A stretch of DNA of 64,000 bases from assembly GCF_014145225.1 (NCBI RefSeq), contig NZ_JABVCQ010000004.1:62001-126000 (forward strand), given 5' to 3'. Each line of letters begins with the position of its first letter. Position 1 is the first letter of the stretch. The notes beneath the pieces were generated by a model. It had not been told where the DNA came from. It did not search any database and worked only from the letters and a program-made list of their open reading frames with translations. A program made the position numbers and the translations under genes. This stretch comes from Thiospirillum jenense (lineage in GTDB: Bacteria; Pseudomonadota; Gammaproteobacteria; Chromatiales; Chromatiaceae). This document shows positions 1-9,676 of the stretch, piece by piece.

Positions 1-862
1 AGGTCATCACGCTGCCGGGCGCTGCGCCAGTGAGCGGCTGGCTGATGTTGCCATCCGTGATGCACTGCAAACTGTGCGCGACCATGAGCGGTTCACCGCC
101 GATGGTGTTTTTGAGTTGGCGGTAACTCAGCCACAACCCACTGAGCATGAGCGTGAGGATGACGCCAATTAAGGCGATCTGTACTTGCAGCCATTGCCGG
201 GCCTCAAGTTCCGCATCCGCCATCGTTTGTCGGGTGCGTTCATCAATCAACACGAAAAATTCGTCAACCGGGGCCATGATGCGAGCTTTTTCGAGGTGGT
301 AATCGAGGTTGTGCATCAGCGTTCGCGCTCGCACGGGATCGGGTTCCCCGCGAACAGTGAAGCGTCCCTGAGCATCTTCATACAGTCCCTTGATGGCATT
401 CATTGCGACCGTTTCGGTGTACACCAAACCATTTGAGTTGTCCTCTGCTTCCTTGAGTTTGGCGAATTCGGCGCTGGTGAAGCCGGCACGTTTCATCAGA
501 TCGCGCAGTGCGATGCGCTCTTCATCAGGACGTGGGCTGGTCTGATCGGCGGCGAGAAAATCCCAGTAGATTCGGTGATAGTCCTGTGGATGTGCCGCCT
601 CGCCATTGCGGATGGCCAGCACGTCAAAATACTGTTTTTCCCACTTTGCGTCGCCAGTGACCACATAAGTGCGTGCTAAACGGGTGAGATCGTCGGAGCT
701 TTGACGCAGCTCATCAGCCAGCAGGTAGGAACGGTAGCGATTGTTGCTGGCTTCGGTCACGCGCTCATCTATTGTCAATTGCCTGACGGTGGACAGTGCA
801 AGAAGCGACATCAGTACGGTAATCGTTAGCCCCAACAGCAAAAAAAGGCGTTTTAATGACAT
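1..862 (-). CDS. Chemosensory/sensor transmembrane protein, N-terminal part (runs off window)
   Basis: Open frame of 287 codons on the minus strand, starting at the ATG at 862 and continuing past base 1. It has an N-terminal membrane segment (residues about 4-24), a long helical extracytoplasmic region, a second membrane segment (about 227-247) and the beginning of a HAMP-like stretch at the window edge. The region around residues 60-100 carries the pattern LTRLARTYVVTGD followed by a YWDFLA-like block, which I know from sensory domains of methyl-accepting chemotaxis proteins and histidine kinases. The signalling module lies outside the window, so MCP versus kinase or cyclase cannot be decided. 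The gene is divergent from the HicB-like gene. Confidence 0.75.
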   Translation of the reverse strand, partial: MSLKRLFLLLGLTITVLMSLLALSTVRQLTIDERVTEASNNRYRSYLLADELRQSSDDLTRLARTYVVTGDAKWEKQYFDVLAIRNGEAAHPQDYHRIYWDFLAADQTSPRPDEERIALRDLMKRAGFTSAEFAKLKEAEDNSNGLVYTETVAMNAIKGLYEDAQGRFTVRGEPDPVRARTLMHNLDYHLEKARIMAPVDEFFVLIDERTRQTMADAELEARQWLQVQIALIGVILTLMLSGLWLSYRQLKNTIGGEPLMVAHSLQCITDGNISQPLTGAAPGSVMT

Positions 863-1175
863 TAACAGACAACCTGGTTGTGAAACATCAAACTGTATTG
901 AACATGATAGCGCAACGGCAGCATGGGTTGCGTTGCAGCTTTTTGGCTACGCAACTGCGATACTTTATTTCTTGAGCATGGCTGGGCAATGCGCATTCGT
1001 CATCAACAGCGCGTCAGCAGACTGGTGTTTTTACCAAAGCGCACAATTAAATTACGCGCAGCGACTAGCAATTCGGCGGTGTTCCATTGCCGCCGTTGCG
1101 CGTGGTTATTAGCCGCGTAAATTGGATTGATGCTTTTTAGCAATTCAATCGTGTCTGACAATTGGAGAAGCAATT
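863..1175. other. Divergent intergenic region
   Basis: 313 bases between the sensor gene (leftward) and the HicB-like gene (rightward). It should hold both promoters. I see no convincing -35/-10 pair, no RNA gene and no believable coding sequence; the short forward frames here are low-complexity and match nothing. The ribosome-binding site of the next gene, GGAGAAG, lies just before 1176. Confidence 0.5.
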
Positions 1176-1373
1176 ATGAAACTCAAAGTAATTATTCATG
1201 AGGCCGAAGAAGGTGGCTATTGGGCTGAAGTTCCAGCAATTCTAGGCTGCGCCACTCAGGGCGACACCTTTGAAGAATTGCTATCTAATTTAAATGAAGC
1301 GGTTGCGGCCTGTTTATCAATTGATTTAGCAAAAATCGAAATCTCCGAAAGAGACACGGTGTTGGTAGTTTAA
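1176..1373 (+). CDS. HicB-like antitoxin-fold protein (orphan)
   Basis: 65 residues with the typical HicB/UPF0150 partial RNase H-like fold: an N-terminal strand MKLKVIIHEAEEGGYWAEVP, then GCATQGDTFEELLSNLNEAV and a hydrophobic C-terminal strand. A GGAGAAG ribosome-binding site sits 6-7 bases before the ATG. Full HicB antitoxins often add a C-terminal DNA-binding domain, which is absent here. No HicA toxin (small basic protein with a catalytic His) is found on either side, so this is a solitary member, possibly a relic or an antitoxin-like regulator. Confidence 0.75.
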   Translation: MKLKVIIHEAEEGGYWAEVPAILGCATQGDTFEELLSNLNEAVAACLSIDLAKIEISERDTVLVV

Positions 1374-1416
1374 TTGTGCAGTGTTAATAATTATGTTGTG
1401 CAGCGGGCATCAAGAT

Positions 1417-4323
1417 TTATTTCGCCGGCTTCGGCGACAATCCCACCCCCGTCAAGCCCGGCTCCCGCGCTAATAATTGCCGCAGCGGCCGCAAATCGGG
1501 CAAGTTTAATGCGCTGGTTAATGCCGCATCAATTGCCGCTCGCGTCGGGTCTTCATTCAATTTTGCCAATGCTAATAATGGTTGTTGGCACAGCACAGTA
1601 TAGGCATCGGCTAATGCGTCAATTGTCGTGTCGGGTAAATTGCGCACATCGAGAACTGGCATAGCCGCCCATGCGGGTTGTTTGAATTTCATCCAAGCGG
1701 TTTGCGTTGTGACACGCCTTGATAATAATAACAATAGTGCTGGTGTACTATTCAACCATATTAACAGCGCCCGCTCTTGTTTATTGGTTAAATTTGTTTG
1801 TAATGCCCACCAAGTGTTGCCCAGCATTGGCTCATCAAAACCAATTGCTATTACACGCTGAGTATTAGCACGAATACGCTCAACTAATAAAATGCGCCCT
1901 GCTCGCGGCCATAATAAACGCGGGCCATAATCCGCGCCGCGTGGTGATTGTTCCCAAACCAATAAATGACTATTCGGCTGTTGCGCAATGGTCACAACCT
2001 GTTTGGCATTATGATTCCAAAATGCTGAATACGGCGACCAATCTGTTTCAGACATTTTAAATCCATCGTGAATACGTCGCTGATCCGGTCCCAATTCCCC
2101 CAACGTCTTTAATGCACACAACGGCAGTTTCATTGGCTGTTGACCCGGCACCACCAATTGCCCTAATTGCAATTGCGCCGCCGTGCGCAACGTCCACACC
2201 TGCGCGAATTGTACGCCTAACCATTGATCATCATTTTCACTCGCCGGCAATTGCATCACCTCCGCTAATGGCCGCCCCATTAACGTATGCAAACTGGTCA
2301 CTGATTGCCCGTCTAATACCGCCGGTTGACAGCGTTCAATTCGCCCGAACAAATCCAACGCATCATACACCGTGCGCGGGTTATGCCATAAATTGACATA
2401 ACACGTCATTCCCGCCGGCTCATGCGGCGCCCGCTTCCGCGCAATAAATAATAATTCCGATAAATCGGTATTTTCAGAGAAATTGGCATGATCGGGATCA
2501 TGGCTCACCACCACTATTTCAACCGTGTATTCCCGCGCTAATAATGCGCGACTCGCGCCCCACGCTTCACCGGTCGCTAATGCAACGGGCAGAATTAACG
2601 CCATGCGTCCACCAATACGAATGCGCGGCGACACCATTGCTAAAAACACGCTGCCTAGTCCCGCCGTAATGGACGCCGGCAAGTTTTTAACCTGCCGTTT
2701 TAATTCCTTTTGTAATAACTCGCGCTCCTTATCGGGCAAACTCCCGAATAATAAATTGCCACCGACTGAGCGCACAAACGGCGGGTTCATCACGCACAAA
2801 TCTAATGGCGGCAATACCGCCTCCATAATACGCTCGGCCCGCACGTCCGTTTGTTTCGTATCTAATTGTTCAAACTGCGTAGTATCTAAAGTTAATTGTG
2901 TTGGTATTCGATCAGCACCAATAAAATCCAAACTGCCCAACCGACATAAATCATCACCCTGTACCCCCATCGGCAGAATAAACAAATTCATTCGCCGATA
3001 ACTGACATGCAATGACAACATGCCCAACGTGGTCGCAGTTAAATGCACTGCTGACGGCAGCACATCATAGCCATACAATACGTTTTCCATTACACTTTCG
3101 TATAGAAAATCCAAATCACGTTCATTCAAACCCCGCCCCGTCGTGACGCGCTCTAATACAAAACGGTCGGCAATGGCCTGCCCCGCTGCCATTAACAACG
3201 TGCCAGTCCCGCACGATAAATCCGCCACTTTGAATTCGGTTAAACGGCGCAAATTCGTAAAGTCAATCAGCGGCCAGTCATTCGGATCGGCAATGGATTT
3301 ATCATACTCACGCCACGTCTGCATAAACGTCAGTTTTAATAATAAGGTCGCGGCGGCCGTTGACGTGTAATACGTCCCCAAATACTTGGCATGATGTAAT
3401 AACCAATGATAAATGCGCCCCATTAAATCATGCCGCAACGCCGCTTGATTCGCGCACAGTTGCTTGGCTTCATTAATCAACCAGCGCACCGCACTAATCG
3501 CGGGTAAATTGATTGGCAATTCCGCTAAAATGGTCTCGCCCAATTGAAAAATCGGCACATAATTGACGTTATTCCAAATCCAATGCCAATTCGTTTTAAT
3601 CGCGTCAATTGGATCCGTCGCCTGATCGTAAGCGCGCAAACTATCAAACCGCCCGTCACCGCGTGAACTCGCCAATTGTTCCTGAAAAATCAACGCATTA
3701 GCCAACACCAGCGCCGCCACTTTGGTCGCCGTCGCCCGCCGCGCCGCGCATTCCTCCGCCGGCTCGTGCGGATTGATCGGAATTCCTAGCAAATTCGAGA
3801 GCTTATCGCACGTCGCCGCCTGCCCCGCCCACAGCGCCGCAATCGTTTCAATCCGCTCCGACAACCGCTGTGCCGCCTGCGCGACAATGTCGTCTTGCAG
3901 CAACGTTTCGCGCACTCGCCGCAGCGCAGTCAGCAACTCAGTCACCGTCACGCTTGCCCAGTCAGTCGCGCCCGCTTCTGACAAAATCCGCGCAGATAGC
4001 GGCGTAATCGCCAATTTTGTCGCCATTTTCGCGGTCGCCGTCGTGCGCAGCGCGTGCGGATACACCAGCGCAATGGCGATGTGACACATGCCGCTGTCCA
4101 TCCGCCGCTGCGCATCCCGCAACACGATTGTGGCAGCATCGGTCACATCGTCGAATTTTCCCTCCAACATGACGCGCAAACCGTCGAATAAAAACAACAC
4201 ATCGGGGCGGTGTTGCCCGCTGGCCAAAATCACTTCTGACTCGGCATCAATCCCGTGTTCAGTTAATAACAACGCCAATTGCGTATTTAAGGTTTCTTCA
4301 CGATGGCGGTGCGGGGTGGTCAT
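1417..4323 (-). CDS. Type IIG-like restriction endonuclease/N6-adenine methyltransferase fusion
   Basis: About 968 residues from the ATG at 4323, preceded by AGGA about 11 bases upstream; a TTG at 4347 would add eight residues and is less likely. Near residues 35-60 there is a nuclease-like block, HRPDVLFLFDG then MLEGKF, matching the D...ExK core of PD-(D/E)XK enzymes. The SAM-binding motif DLSCGTGTLL is near residue 366 and the catalytic NPPF motif of gamma-class N6-adenine methylases near residue 512. The C-terminal third has no recognisable domain and probably holds target recognition. Nuclease plus methylase in one chain suggests a self-contained restriction-modification enzyme; no separate R, M or S gene adjoins it. 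The recognition site cannot be predicted. Confidence 0.8.
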   Translation of the reverse strand: MTTPHRHREETLNTQLALLLTEHGIDAESEVILASGQHRPDVLFLFDGLRVMLEGKFDDVTDAATIVLRDAQRRMDSGMCHIAIALVYPHALRTTATAKMATKLAITPLSARILSEAGATDWASVTVTELLTALRRVRETLLQDDIVAQAAQRLSERIETIAALWAGQAATCDKLSNLLGIPINPHEPAEECAARRATATKVAALVLANALIFQEQLASSRGDGRFDSLRAYDQATDPIDAIKTNWHWIWNNVNYVPIFQLGETILAELPINLPAISAVRWLINEAKQLCANQAALRHDLMGRIYHWLLHHAKYLGTYYTSTAAATLLLKLTFMQTWREYDKSIADPNDWPLIDFTNLRRLTEFKVADLSCGTGTLLMAAGQAIADRFVLERVTTGRGLNERDLDFLYESVMENVLYGYDVLPSAVHLTATTLGMLSLHVSYRRMNLFILPMGVQGDDLCRLGSLDFIGADRIPTQLTLDTTQFEQLDTKQTDVRAERIMEAVLPPLDLCVMNPPFVRSVGGNLLFGSLPDKERELLQKELKRQVKNLPASITAGLGSVFLAMVSPRIRIGGRMALILPVALATGEAWGASRALLAREYTVEIVVVSHDPDHANFSENTDLSELLFIARKRAPHEPAGMTCYVNLWHNPRTVYDALDLFGRIERCQPAVLDGQSVTSLHTLMGRPLAEVMQLPASENDDQWLGVQFAQVWTLRTAAQLQLGQLVVPGQQPMKLPLCALKTLGELGPDQRRIHDGFKMSETDWSPYSAFWNHNAKQVVTIAQQPNSHLLVWEQSPRGADYGPRLLWPRAGRILLVERIRANTQRVIAIGFDEPMLGNTWWALQTNLTNKQERALLIWLNSTPALLLLLSRRVTTQTAWMKFKQPAWAAMPVLDVRNLPDTTIDALADAYTVLCQQPLLALAKLNEDPTRAAIDAALTSALNLPDLRPLRQLLAREPGLTGVGLSPKPAK

Positions 4324-4580
4324 AAAATGTTTAATCCTAATTGGCAATCAGTTGTTTAAAAAGTGATTTCATGTGTGATTCACGCCGCGCCAAAAATTGA
4401 ATTGATAAGACAACGACAATCTGCTTTAATGATAATGAACATTGGTGAAAATCCGAATAACACCGGCGCGCTGCTTAAATAACAACTCGGCATGAAATCA
4501 TAGCCAACTACGCAGCGCGTGATTCTTCGGGTAATATCACACTTTTATCAACATCGCCAATAAACCAGTGAGACTGTGCC

Positions 4581-5639
4581 ATGACCACCACGCCAATTAC
4601 TCCGATTTTGCCCGCCCCGCGCCTCGTGACCGTGCCGCCGCATCCGCAGTGGCCGGCGCTGTCAACTGATGAAAAAACCGCGTTAAAACAACGCATTACT
4701 GCACTGTTGACCGAACAGCGCGCCGTGTTGGTTGCGCATTATTACACCGACGACGATTTGCAGGAGTTAGCCGAAAATACCGGCGGGATCGTGGCCGATT
4801 CGCTGGAGATGGCGCGTTTTGGCACTCAAACTGACGCGGCGACGCTGGTGGTGTGCGGGGTGCGATTTATGGGCGAAACGGCCAAGATTTTGAACCCCGA
4901 AAAGCGCGTGTTGATGCCCGATTTGGCGGCGACCTGCTCGCTGGACGAGGGCTGTCCGGCGGCGGAGTTCAGCGCGTTTTGTGACCAGCATCCCGAGCGG
5001 CAGGTGGTGGTATATGCTAACACGAGCGCGGCGGTCAAAGCGCGGGCGGATTGGGTGGTGACGTCCAGCATTGCCCTGCCGATAATCAAGCACTTAGCGG
5101 CAAAAGGTGACAAGGTACTGTGGGCGCCGGATCGCCACCTCGGGCGCTACATTCAGCAGGTGACGGGCGCTGATATGTTACTGTGGAACGGTGCCTGCGT
5201 GGTGCATGAGGAGTTCAAAAGTGTGGCGCTGGAGCGGTTGCGGCGGCTGCATCCCGACGCGGCGGTGTTGGTGCATCCCGAATCGCCGGCGGAGATTGTG
5301 GCGCAGGCGACGGTGGTGGGGTCAACGACGCAATTGATTAAAGCGGTGGTTGAATTGCCGCAGCGCGAGTTTATTGTTGCCACTGATGCGGGGATTTTTT
5401 GGAAAATGCGGCAATTAGCGCCGAATAAAACGCTATTGCCAGCACCAACGGCGGGTGAAGGTGCGACCTGTGAAAGTTGTGCGCATTGTCCCTGGATGGC
5501 AATGAATGCACTACAGAATTTGGAGCGGGTTTTATTAAATGGTAATCAAGAAATTCTGATTGATGAAACCATTCGCCGCCGTGCCGTTGTGCCAATTCAA
5601 CGGATGTTAGAATTTGCACGGGCGCAGAGTGGGGCGTGA
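4581..5639 (+). CDS. nadA: Quinolinate synthase NadA
   Basis: 352 residues. The enzyme condenses iminoaspartate with dihydroxyacetone phosphate to quinolinate in de novo NAD synthesis and carries an oxygen-sensitive [4Fe-4S] cluster. Its three cluster-cysteine regions are visible: [14 protein letters not shown] (Cys119), [10 protein letters not shown] (Cys206) and [10 protein letters not shown] (Cys297, 300, 303). Other family blocks are [24 protein letters not shown] and TDAGIFWKM. Length fits the family. The 3' end converges on the GTPase gene with a 7-base gap. nadB and nadC are not in the window. Confidence 0.97.
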   Translation: MTTTPITPILPAPRLVTVPPHPQWPALSTDEKTALKQRITALLTEQRAVLVAHYYTDDDLQELAENTGGIVADSLEMARFGTQTDAATLVVCGVRFMGETAKILNPEKRVLMPDLAATCSLDEGCPAAEFSAFCDQHPERQVVVYANTSAAVKARADWVVTSSIALPIIKHLAAKGDKVLWAPDRHLGRYIQQVTGADMLLWNGACVVHEEFKSVALERLRRLHPDAAVLVHPESPAEIVAQATVVGSTTQLIKAVVELPQREFIVATDAGIFWKMRQLAPNKTLLPAPTAGEGATCESCAHCPWMAMNALQNLERVLLNGNQEILIDETIRRRAVVPIQRMLEFARAQSGA

Positions 5640-5646
5640 TGGAGAG

Positions 5647-7185
5647 TTATTTAGGTATTTTTAATAAAAACCGCCCGGCATTCATCAATTGCCGCCGTAA
5701 TAACGCCCACTGTTCACTGGAATGCCGGGCGGCGTGACAGCGTAATAATCGCAAGCGCTGCGCCTGTTCTAAATGATTTAATAGCGCCGCCCACAGCGTG
5801 TCGTCCACATTATAAATGCGCCCCTCCGCCAAACAAACTGGAATGACATCCGCAATTGGCACGTCTAAATCAATTGCCGCGACGCTAATTGCCGCTTGAA
5901 TGTTCATCGCCTTGACGTTATCCGCCCCCGCCGTCAAATCATACGGCGGTTGCCACTCGCGGGGCGGGCGCAGGCGGTCAATGTGACTGACCACCACCAC
6001 GAGCGGCGGGGCGCGGCGGTGCAACTGCTGAGTTTGCGCGTGACGCAGCGCATCCAACCGCTGCCGCTCGGTGTGACGATCTGGGCAATGCGCGGCCGTC
6101 ACCCACAAAATCATGTCCGCCAGCGCCGCCGCCTCGCCCACACCGTCGGGCGGCAATTGCTCCACATCGGGGCTGTCAAAAATCAACGCCTCATCCAACC
6201 CGTCGCGTTGCAACCGATACGGCGTCAACGCCCGCGTCGTGTTGGGCAGCAAATCGGTTGCCGCCTGCAATTGCCCAAATAACGCATTGATTAAACTGGA
6301 TTTACCGGCATTGGCGCGACCGAGTACCAGAATGCGCAGCGGCTCCTCGCGCACTGCCAACTGCGCCGTCTCCACCTGTTGCAACGCGGCAGCCGAGGGC
6401 GCAGTTAATGACGTGACGGGCGCGGCGGCGGGGCTGACATCCAGCGCCAGCGGCCGCCCGCCGTATAACGCAATCGCATGTTTACCCACCAACCGCACCA
6501 GTTCGCGCAGCAGCCAGCCGGTGAATTCCTGTTGCACCTGCTTGACGCCGTGCGCTTGCAACTCGCTGCGCAACAGCATCATCACCCCCTGCAAGGGGTT
6601 AATCACCAACTGCCCAGCCTGATACAGCCCCGACAATTTTTCCGCAAAGGCTTTCCAGCGATAGGCGCGCACCAATGTGCCGAGTTTGAGTTGATGACTG
6701 AACGGAATATTGTTGACCAGCGACAGACGCAATTCCTGCGCCGCCTGTTCGATAATCAACAGCGTATGCGGCAGGGTCAGTTCCAACAGCGGCTCGGTCA
6801 CGTCGGGATGAAAGTGCCGCGCCACTCGCGTCAAGGTTTCACGCGCCAGCGCCGGCACCGTGTCCTGCGCTTCCAACGGGTACTTGGTCAGGTCAAGTTG
6901 CGCGGCAAATGCCTCAACTTCCGCCCAAGCCGCCGCCTCGTGACTAGTCCAGGCGGGATCGGGTTGGGTGTGCGTCTGCTGCAACAACCGCTGATCGCGG
7001 CGCTGTAACCAATATCCCACGCCATACGCGCCGCCCGTACTCACGACAAACAGCGCACTCCACCACAGCAACCACTGCTGCTGAAACAGCCACAGCCCGC
7101 CTGCGCCCATCAACACGCCAAATGGCAGCGCGTATAACGCCGCGATCAACCACCAACCGTTTGCGTGTAACTGTTTGATATTCAT
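5647..7185 (-). CDS. Membrane-anchored GTPase of unknown role
   Basis: 512 residues. Two N-terminal hydrophobic segments (about residues 11-33 and 37-60) anchor the protein. After an alpha-helical middle part comes a G domain: P-loop GRANAGKSSLIN (Gly289-Lys295), a switch-II-like DSPDVEQLPPD, and VVSHIDRLRPP in place of the canonical NKxD. The protein resembles Era/YcjX-like TRAFAC GTPases of uncharacterised type. It starts inside the end of the neighbouring GTPase gene through a 4-base ATGA overlap, so the two are translated together and probably work together at the inner membrane. Function unknown. Confidence 0.75.
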   Translation of the reverse strand: MNIKQLHANGWWLIAALYALPFGVLMGAGGLWLFQQQWLLWWSALFVVSTGGAYGVGYWLQRRDQRLLQQTHTQPDPAWTSHEAAAWAEVEAFAAQLDLTKYPLEAQDTVPALARETLTRVARHFHPDVTEPLLELTLPHTLLIIEQAAQELRLSLVNNIPFSHQLKLGTLVRAYRWKAFAEKLSGLYQAGQLVINPLQGVMMLLRSELQAHGVKQVQQEFTGWLLRELVRLVGKHAIALYGGRPLALDVSPAAAPVTSLTAPSAAALQQVETAQLAVREEPLRILVLGRANAGKSSLINALFGQLQAATDLLPNTTRALTPYRLQRDGLDEALIFDSPDVEQLPPDGVGEAAALADMILWVTAAHCPDRHTERQRLDALRHAQTQQLHRRAPPLVVVVSHIDRLRPPREWQPPYDLTAGADNVKAMNIQAAISVAAIDLDVPIADVIPVCLAEGRIYNVDDTLWAALLNHLEQAQRLRLLRCHAARHSSEQWALLRRQLMNAGRFLLKIPK

Positions 7186-8399
7186 GTTGATTTTCTCGAT
7201 GTCACCTGATTGACCAGCAGAGCGCCGCCCTGAACCAATTGCGTATTAAACACATTGCGCAAGGTCGCCGCGTCACACACCTGTCCCGCCAGGCGCTGTT
7301 GAAAATACACCGCCGCCGTTTTGCCCAGCGCGTAGGTCACGGCCGCGCTGCTGCTGGCGCTCCACACCGCCCCGACCGTCTGCCCCACGCCCGGCACCAA
7401 CTTGACCAATTGGCGACCGGCCAGTCGTGCGACGTAACCCAACCCAATGCCGACGCCCAGTAATCCTAAAAACTCGCTCGTGGTGCGCGCATCCCACGTT
7501 TGACGATAAATCGCCGCCACGCTGTGCAATAACTTGGCTTGCAGCGTCGGCACTGCTACCAAATCAACCATCGGCAGCGCGCCCAACGCCCCCGCCGCCA
7601 GTGCGTAACCGACGATGTGCGGGTGACTGGTGCGGGCGTAGAGATCGCGCACCTCGTCGCCGCCGTGCAATTGCGCCCACAGATGTTGTTGATAAACCGT
7701 TTCAATCACTTGCCACAGTGCGGTTAAACCGTAATCGGCCGGCGGATAACCATCCTCCGGCATCGTGAAATCTACTGCCACCCAGTGCGGCGCGGCACCG
7801 GCAAATTTGCCAGCGCTGGCGCGTTGTTGCCGCAGTGCGCGTACCAAATCCGGCGGGACGGCAGTTGGCCAAGACTCTGACTCTTGTGCAAACGGATAGG
7901 GTTGCGGATGGTCAAGATCGGCGGGGTAGAGCGTGTGCAGACTGGTTTGCGCGATCACCAGCGGCCACTCAGGATGACGCTGGCGCAGCTCGCGCAATGC
8001 GGTAAAGATCGGTTGCGGATTGGGATCATCCGCCCGCATCACGCCGAGTAGCAGGTGCGCCTGTGATTCGCACCAGCGCAGGTCTTCACTCGGATCGTAA
8101 GCCACCTCGCCCAACCCGCGTGTGTCGAGAAACCGCACCACCGGCGCGGCGGCTGGATAATCAAAATAGGCGAGGGTGCGGGTGCAGGGCTGAAAACCGT
8201 TGCCAATCAACACGTCGGGATTGGCGGTCAGCGCCCGCACGATGGAACTTTTGCCGGCTTGCGTTTTGCCCAGCAGCCAGATCACCGGCAGCGTTTCGGC
8301 GGGGCGGGCGCTGGTCAGCAGGTGTTGCAGTTGTTCAGTGTCAAGTTGCGGTTGCAGCAAAATGCGCCGCAACGTGTCGAAATGGTCAGACCAGTGCAT
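7182..8399 (-). CDS. GTPase with DUF697-like membrane-associated C-terminus
   Basis: 405 residues. The N-terminal G domain has P-loop GKTQAGKSSIVR (Gly44-Lys50) and switch II DTRGLGE; the specificity loop is unusual (IAQTSLHTLYP instead of NKxD). The C-terminal third holds hydrophobic Gly/Ala-rich segments (YALAAGALGALPMVDLVAVP, then LLGVGIGLGYVARLAG), as in DUF697/YcjF-type proteins that touch the membrane. It is the first gene of a translationally coupled pair with the downstream membrane GTPase and lies 113 bases after the DUF6279 lipoprotein gene. Exact family uncertain; a paired GTPase with a role at the cell envelope is a reasonable guess. Confidence 0.75.
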   Translation of the reverse strand: MHWSDHFDTLRRILLQPQLDTEQLQHLLTSARPAETLPVIWLLGKTQAGKSSIVRALTANPDVLIGNGFQPCTRTLAYFDYPAAAPVVRFLDTRGLGEVAYDPSEDLRWCESQAHLLLGVMRADDPNPQPIFTALRELRQRHPEWPLVIAQTSLHTLYPADLDHPQPYPFAQESESWPTAVPPDLVRALRQQRASAGKFAGAAPHWVAVDFTMPEDGYPPADYGLTALWQVIETVYQQHLWAQLHGGDEVRDLYARTSHPHIVGYALAAGALGALPMVDLVAVPTLQAKLLHSVAAIYRQTWDARTTSEFLGLLGVGIGLGYVARLAGRQLVKLVPGVGQTVGAVWSASSSAAVTYALGKTAAVYFQQRLAGQVCDAATLRNVFNTQLVQGGALLVNQVTSRKST

Positions 8400-8460
8400 T
8401 GGCGTTGTCTCAACGGTGATTAGATGAGCGTTGTTTTAACCAATAAAATCAACAGGTTGG

Positions 8461-8490
8461 GCGTCCCCACGCTGGCGCATAGGAACGATC
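8461..8490. repeat. Dispersed palindromic repeat, copy 1
   Basis: GCGTCCCCACGCTGG followed by GCGCATAGGAACGATC. The arms are imperfect and the sequence is clearly related to the other copies at 17445, 21421, 28361, 52441 and 57707 (core: cgtyCCC-cgcg ... GGgAACGATC). It lies between the DUF6279 gene and the GTPase pair. Confidence 0.5.
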
Positions 8491-8512
8491 AAAAACTTAT
8501 AATCCAACCGCG

Positions 8513-9433
8513 TCACATCCCCACCATCGCCGTCGCCGGCCGTTCCTGTAACGCCGTAAAATCATCCCGCAGCAACGTCAACCGTGCCACCAAATGCCCG
8601 CGCTGCGTTGGCGTAAACGTTTGATCTAACGCCAATAACAGATCAATCACCCCCTGCCGCAACAGCGGACGCGCTTGCACCAACGGCGGCGGCAACTGGC
8701 GAAATTCCACCAACCACTCGGTCAAAAACGTGCGCAACTGTGCCTCGTTCGCCGCCAATCGCAACAACGCCACCAACTCCCGCCGTTTCGCATCGCGGAA
8801 GGCGTACCACTCAGTCGCGGTATCCGGCAGCGACGCGGTCAACCGGCGGATCAAATCACGCTGCGTCGCATCCAACTCCCCGACAAACCAGCGAATTTGC
8901 GTTTCATACCGCTCCGCCCGCTTGCGCTGACGCTTGGCAACACTCTGCGCCGCATTATCTGTGGCATCAGCGCGGCTTTGCAGCACAAACTGCCCCTCCA
9001 ACTCACTGATTTGAGTAGGGTTTAACCGACTCAACAGCGGCGCCATGATGTCCACCGCCAGCAGCGCGTGTTGGCGATAGCGCGTTTCAATCGCATCGAG
9101 CGCCGCGGCCAGATTGGCGGACGTGAACCCACTGCGCGCATCATCCGCCAGCCGAGTGAACAACGCCGCCAATTGCGGCAACTCCTCGCGGCGATGGCGC
9201 GCCACCGTCGCCGTCACGGTCGGACGCCACGCCGCCAGTTGCGTTGTATCCAGAGTCAAAAATCGGCTGGCATACAACTCGATGGTGAAATCGGCCGTGT
9301 TGTAAAAAAATTGCACCTGTGAACATCCCGCCACAAGCGGTAAAATGATCGCCGCCATTAAGCGGATCAACGGGCGACTACCCCGCTGGCGGTCAAATAA
9401 CGTCGCAGATTGGATACAGTCGCGCATTAGCAT
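8513..9433 (-). CDS. DUF6279 family lipoprotein
   Basis: About 306 residues. Candidate starts are the ATGs at 9433 and 9427 (a GTG at 9436 also exists). The N-terminus has basic residues, a hydrophobic stretch and a lipobox LVAGC, so the mature protein should be a lipidated periplasmic protein. After the Cys comes VQFFYNTADFTIELYASRFL and DTTQLAAW, close to the pattern I know for DUF6279. The rest is almost entirely helical, with many Arg/Gln. Function unknown. It is on the same strand as the two GTPases, although a 113-base gap with a palindromic repeat separates them. Confidence 0.75.
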   Translation of the reverse strand: MLMRDCIQSATLFDRQRGSRPLIRLMAAIILPLVAGCSQVQFFYNTADFTIELYASRFLTLDTTQLAAWRPTVTATVARHRREELPQLAALFTRLADDARSGFTSANLAAALDAIETRYRQHALLAVDIMAPLLSRLNPTQISELEGQFVLQSRADATDNAAQSVAKRQRKRAERYETQIRWFVGELDATQRDLIRRLTASLPDTATEWYAFRDAKRRELVALLRLAANEAQLRTFLTEWLVEFRQLPPPLVQARPLLRQGVIDLLLALDQTFTPTQRGHLVARLTLLRDDFTALQERPATAMVGM

Positions 9434-9676
9434 CACCCCGGTTATGACAAAAGCAGCATCACATGCCCAGCCTAAGTCTTGTAATATAGCGGCACATCGT
9501 CAACTGTCACATCAGATGCCGTCGCGTATTGATAATCATCAATACTGGCGGACGATTAAACAGGTGGTTATTCAAGCGTCATTCAGAAAATGACCGCACC
9601 CTAACCAGTCATAGCGCATCACTTCATTCGCACCGCCGCCGTTTTTTAATTCGATTTCACTGTTTGGGTAACTCAA

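Noticed and set aside
741-1120. Forward frames of 123 and 65 codons that could be a HicA-like toxin upstream of the HicB-like gene
   Set aside because: They lack the HicA catalytic His context, overlap the start of the leftward sensor gene, and read as shadow or random sequence.
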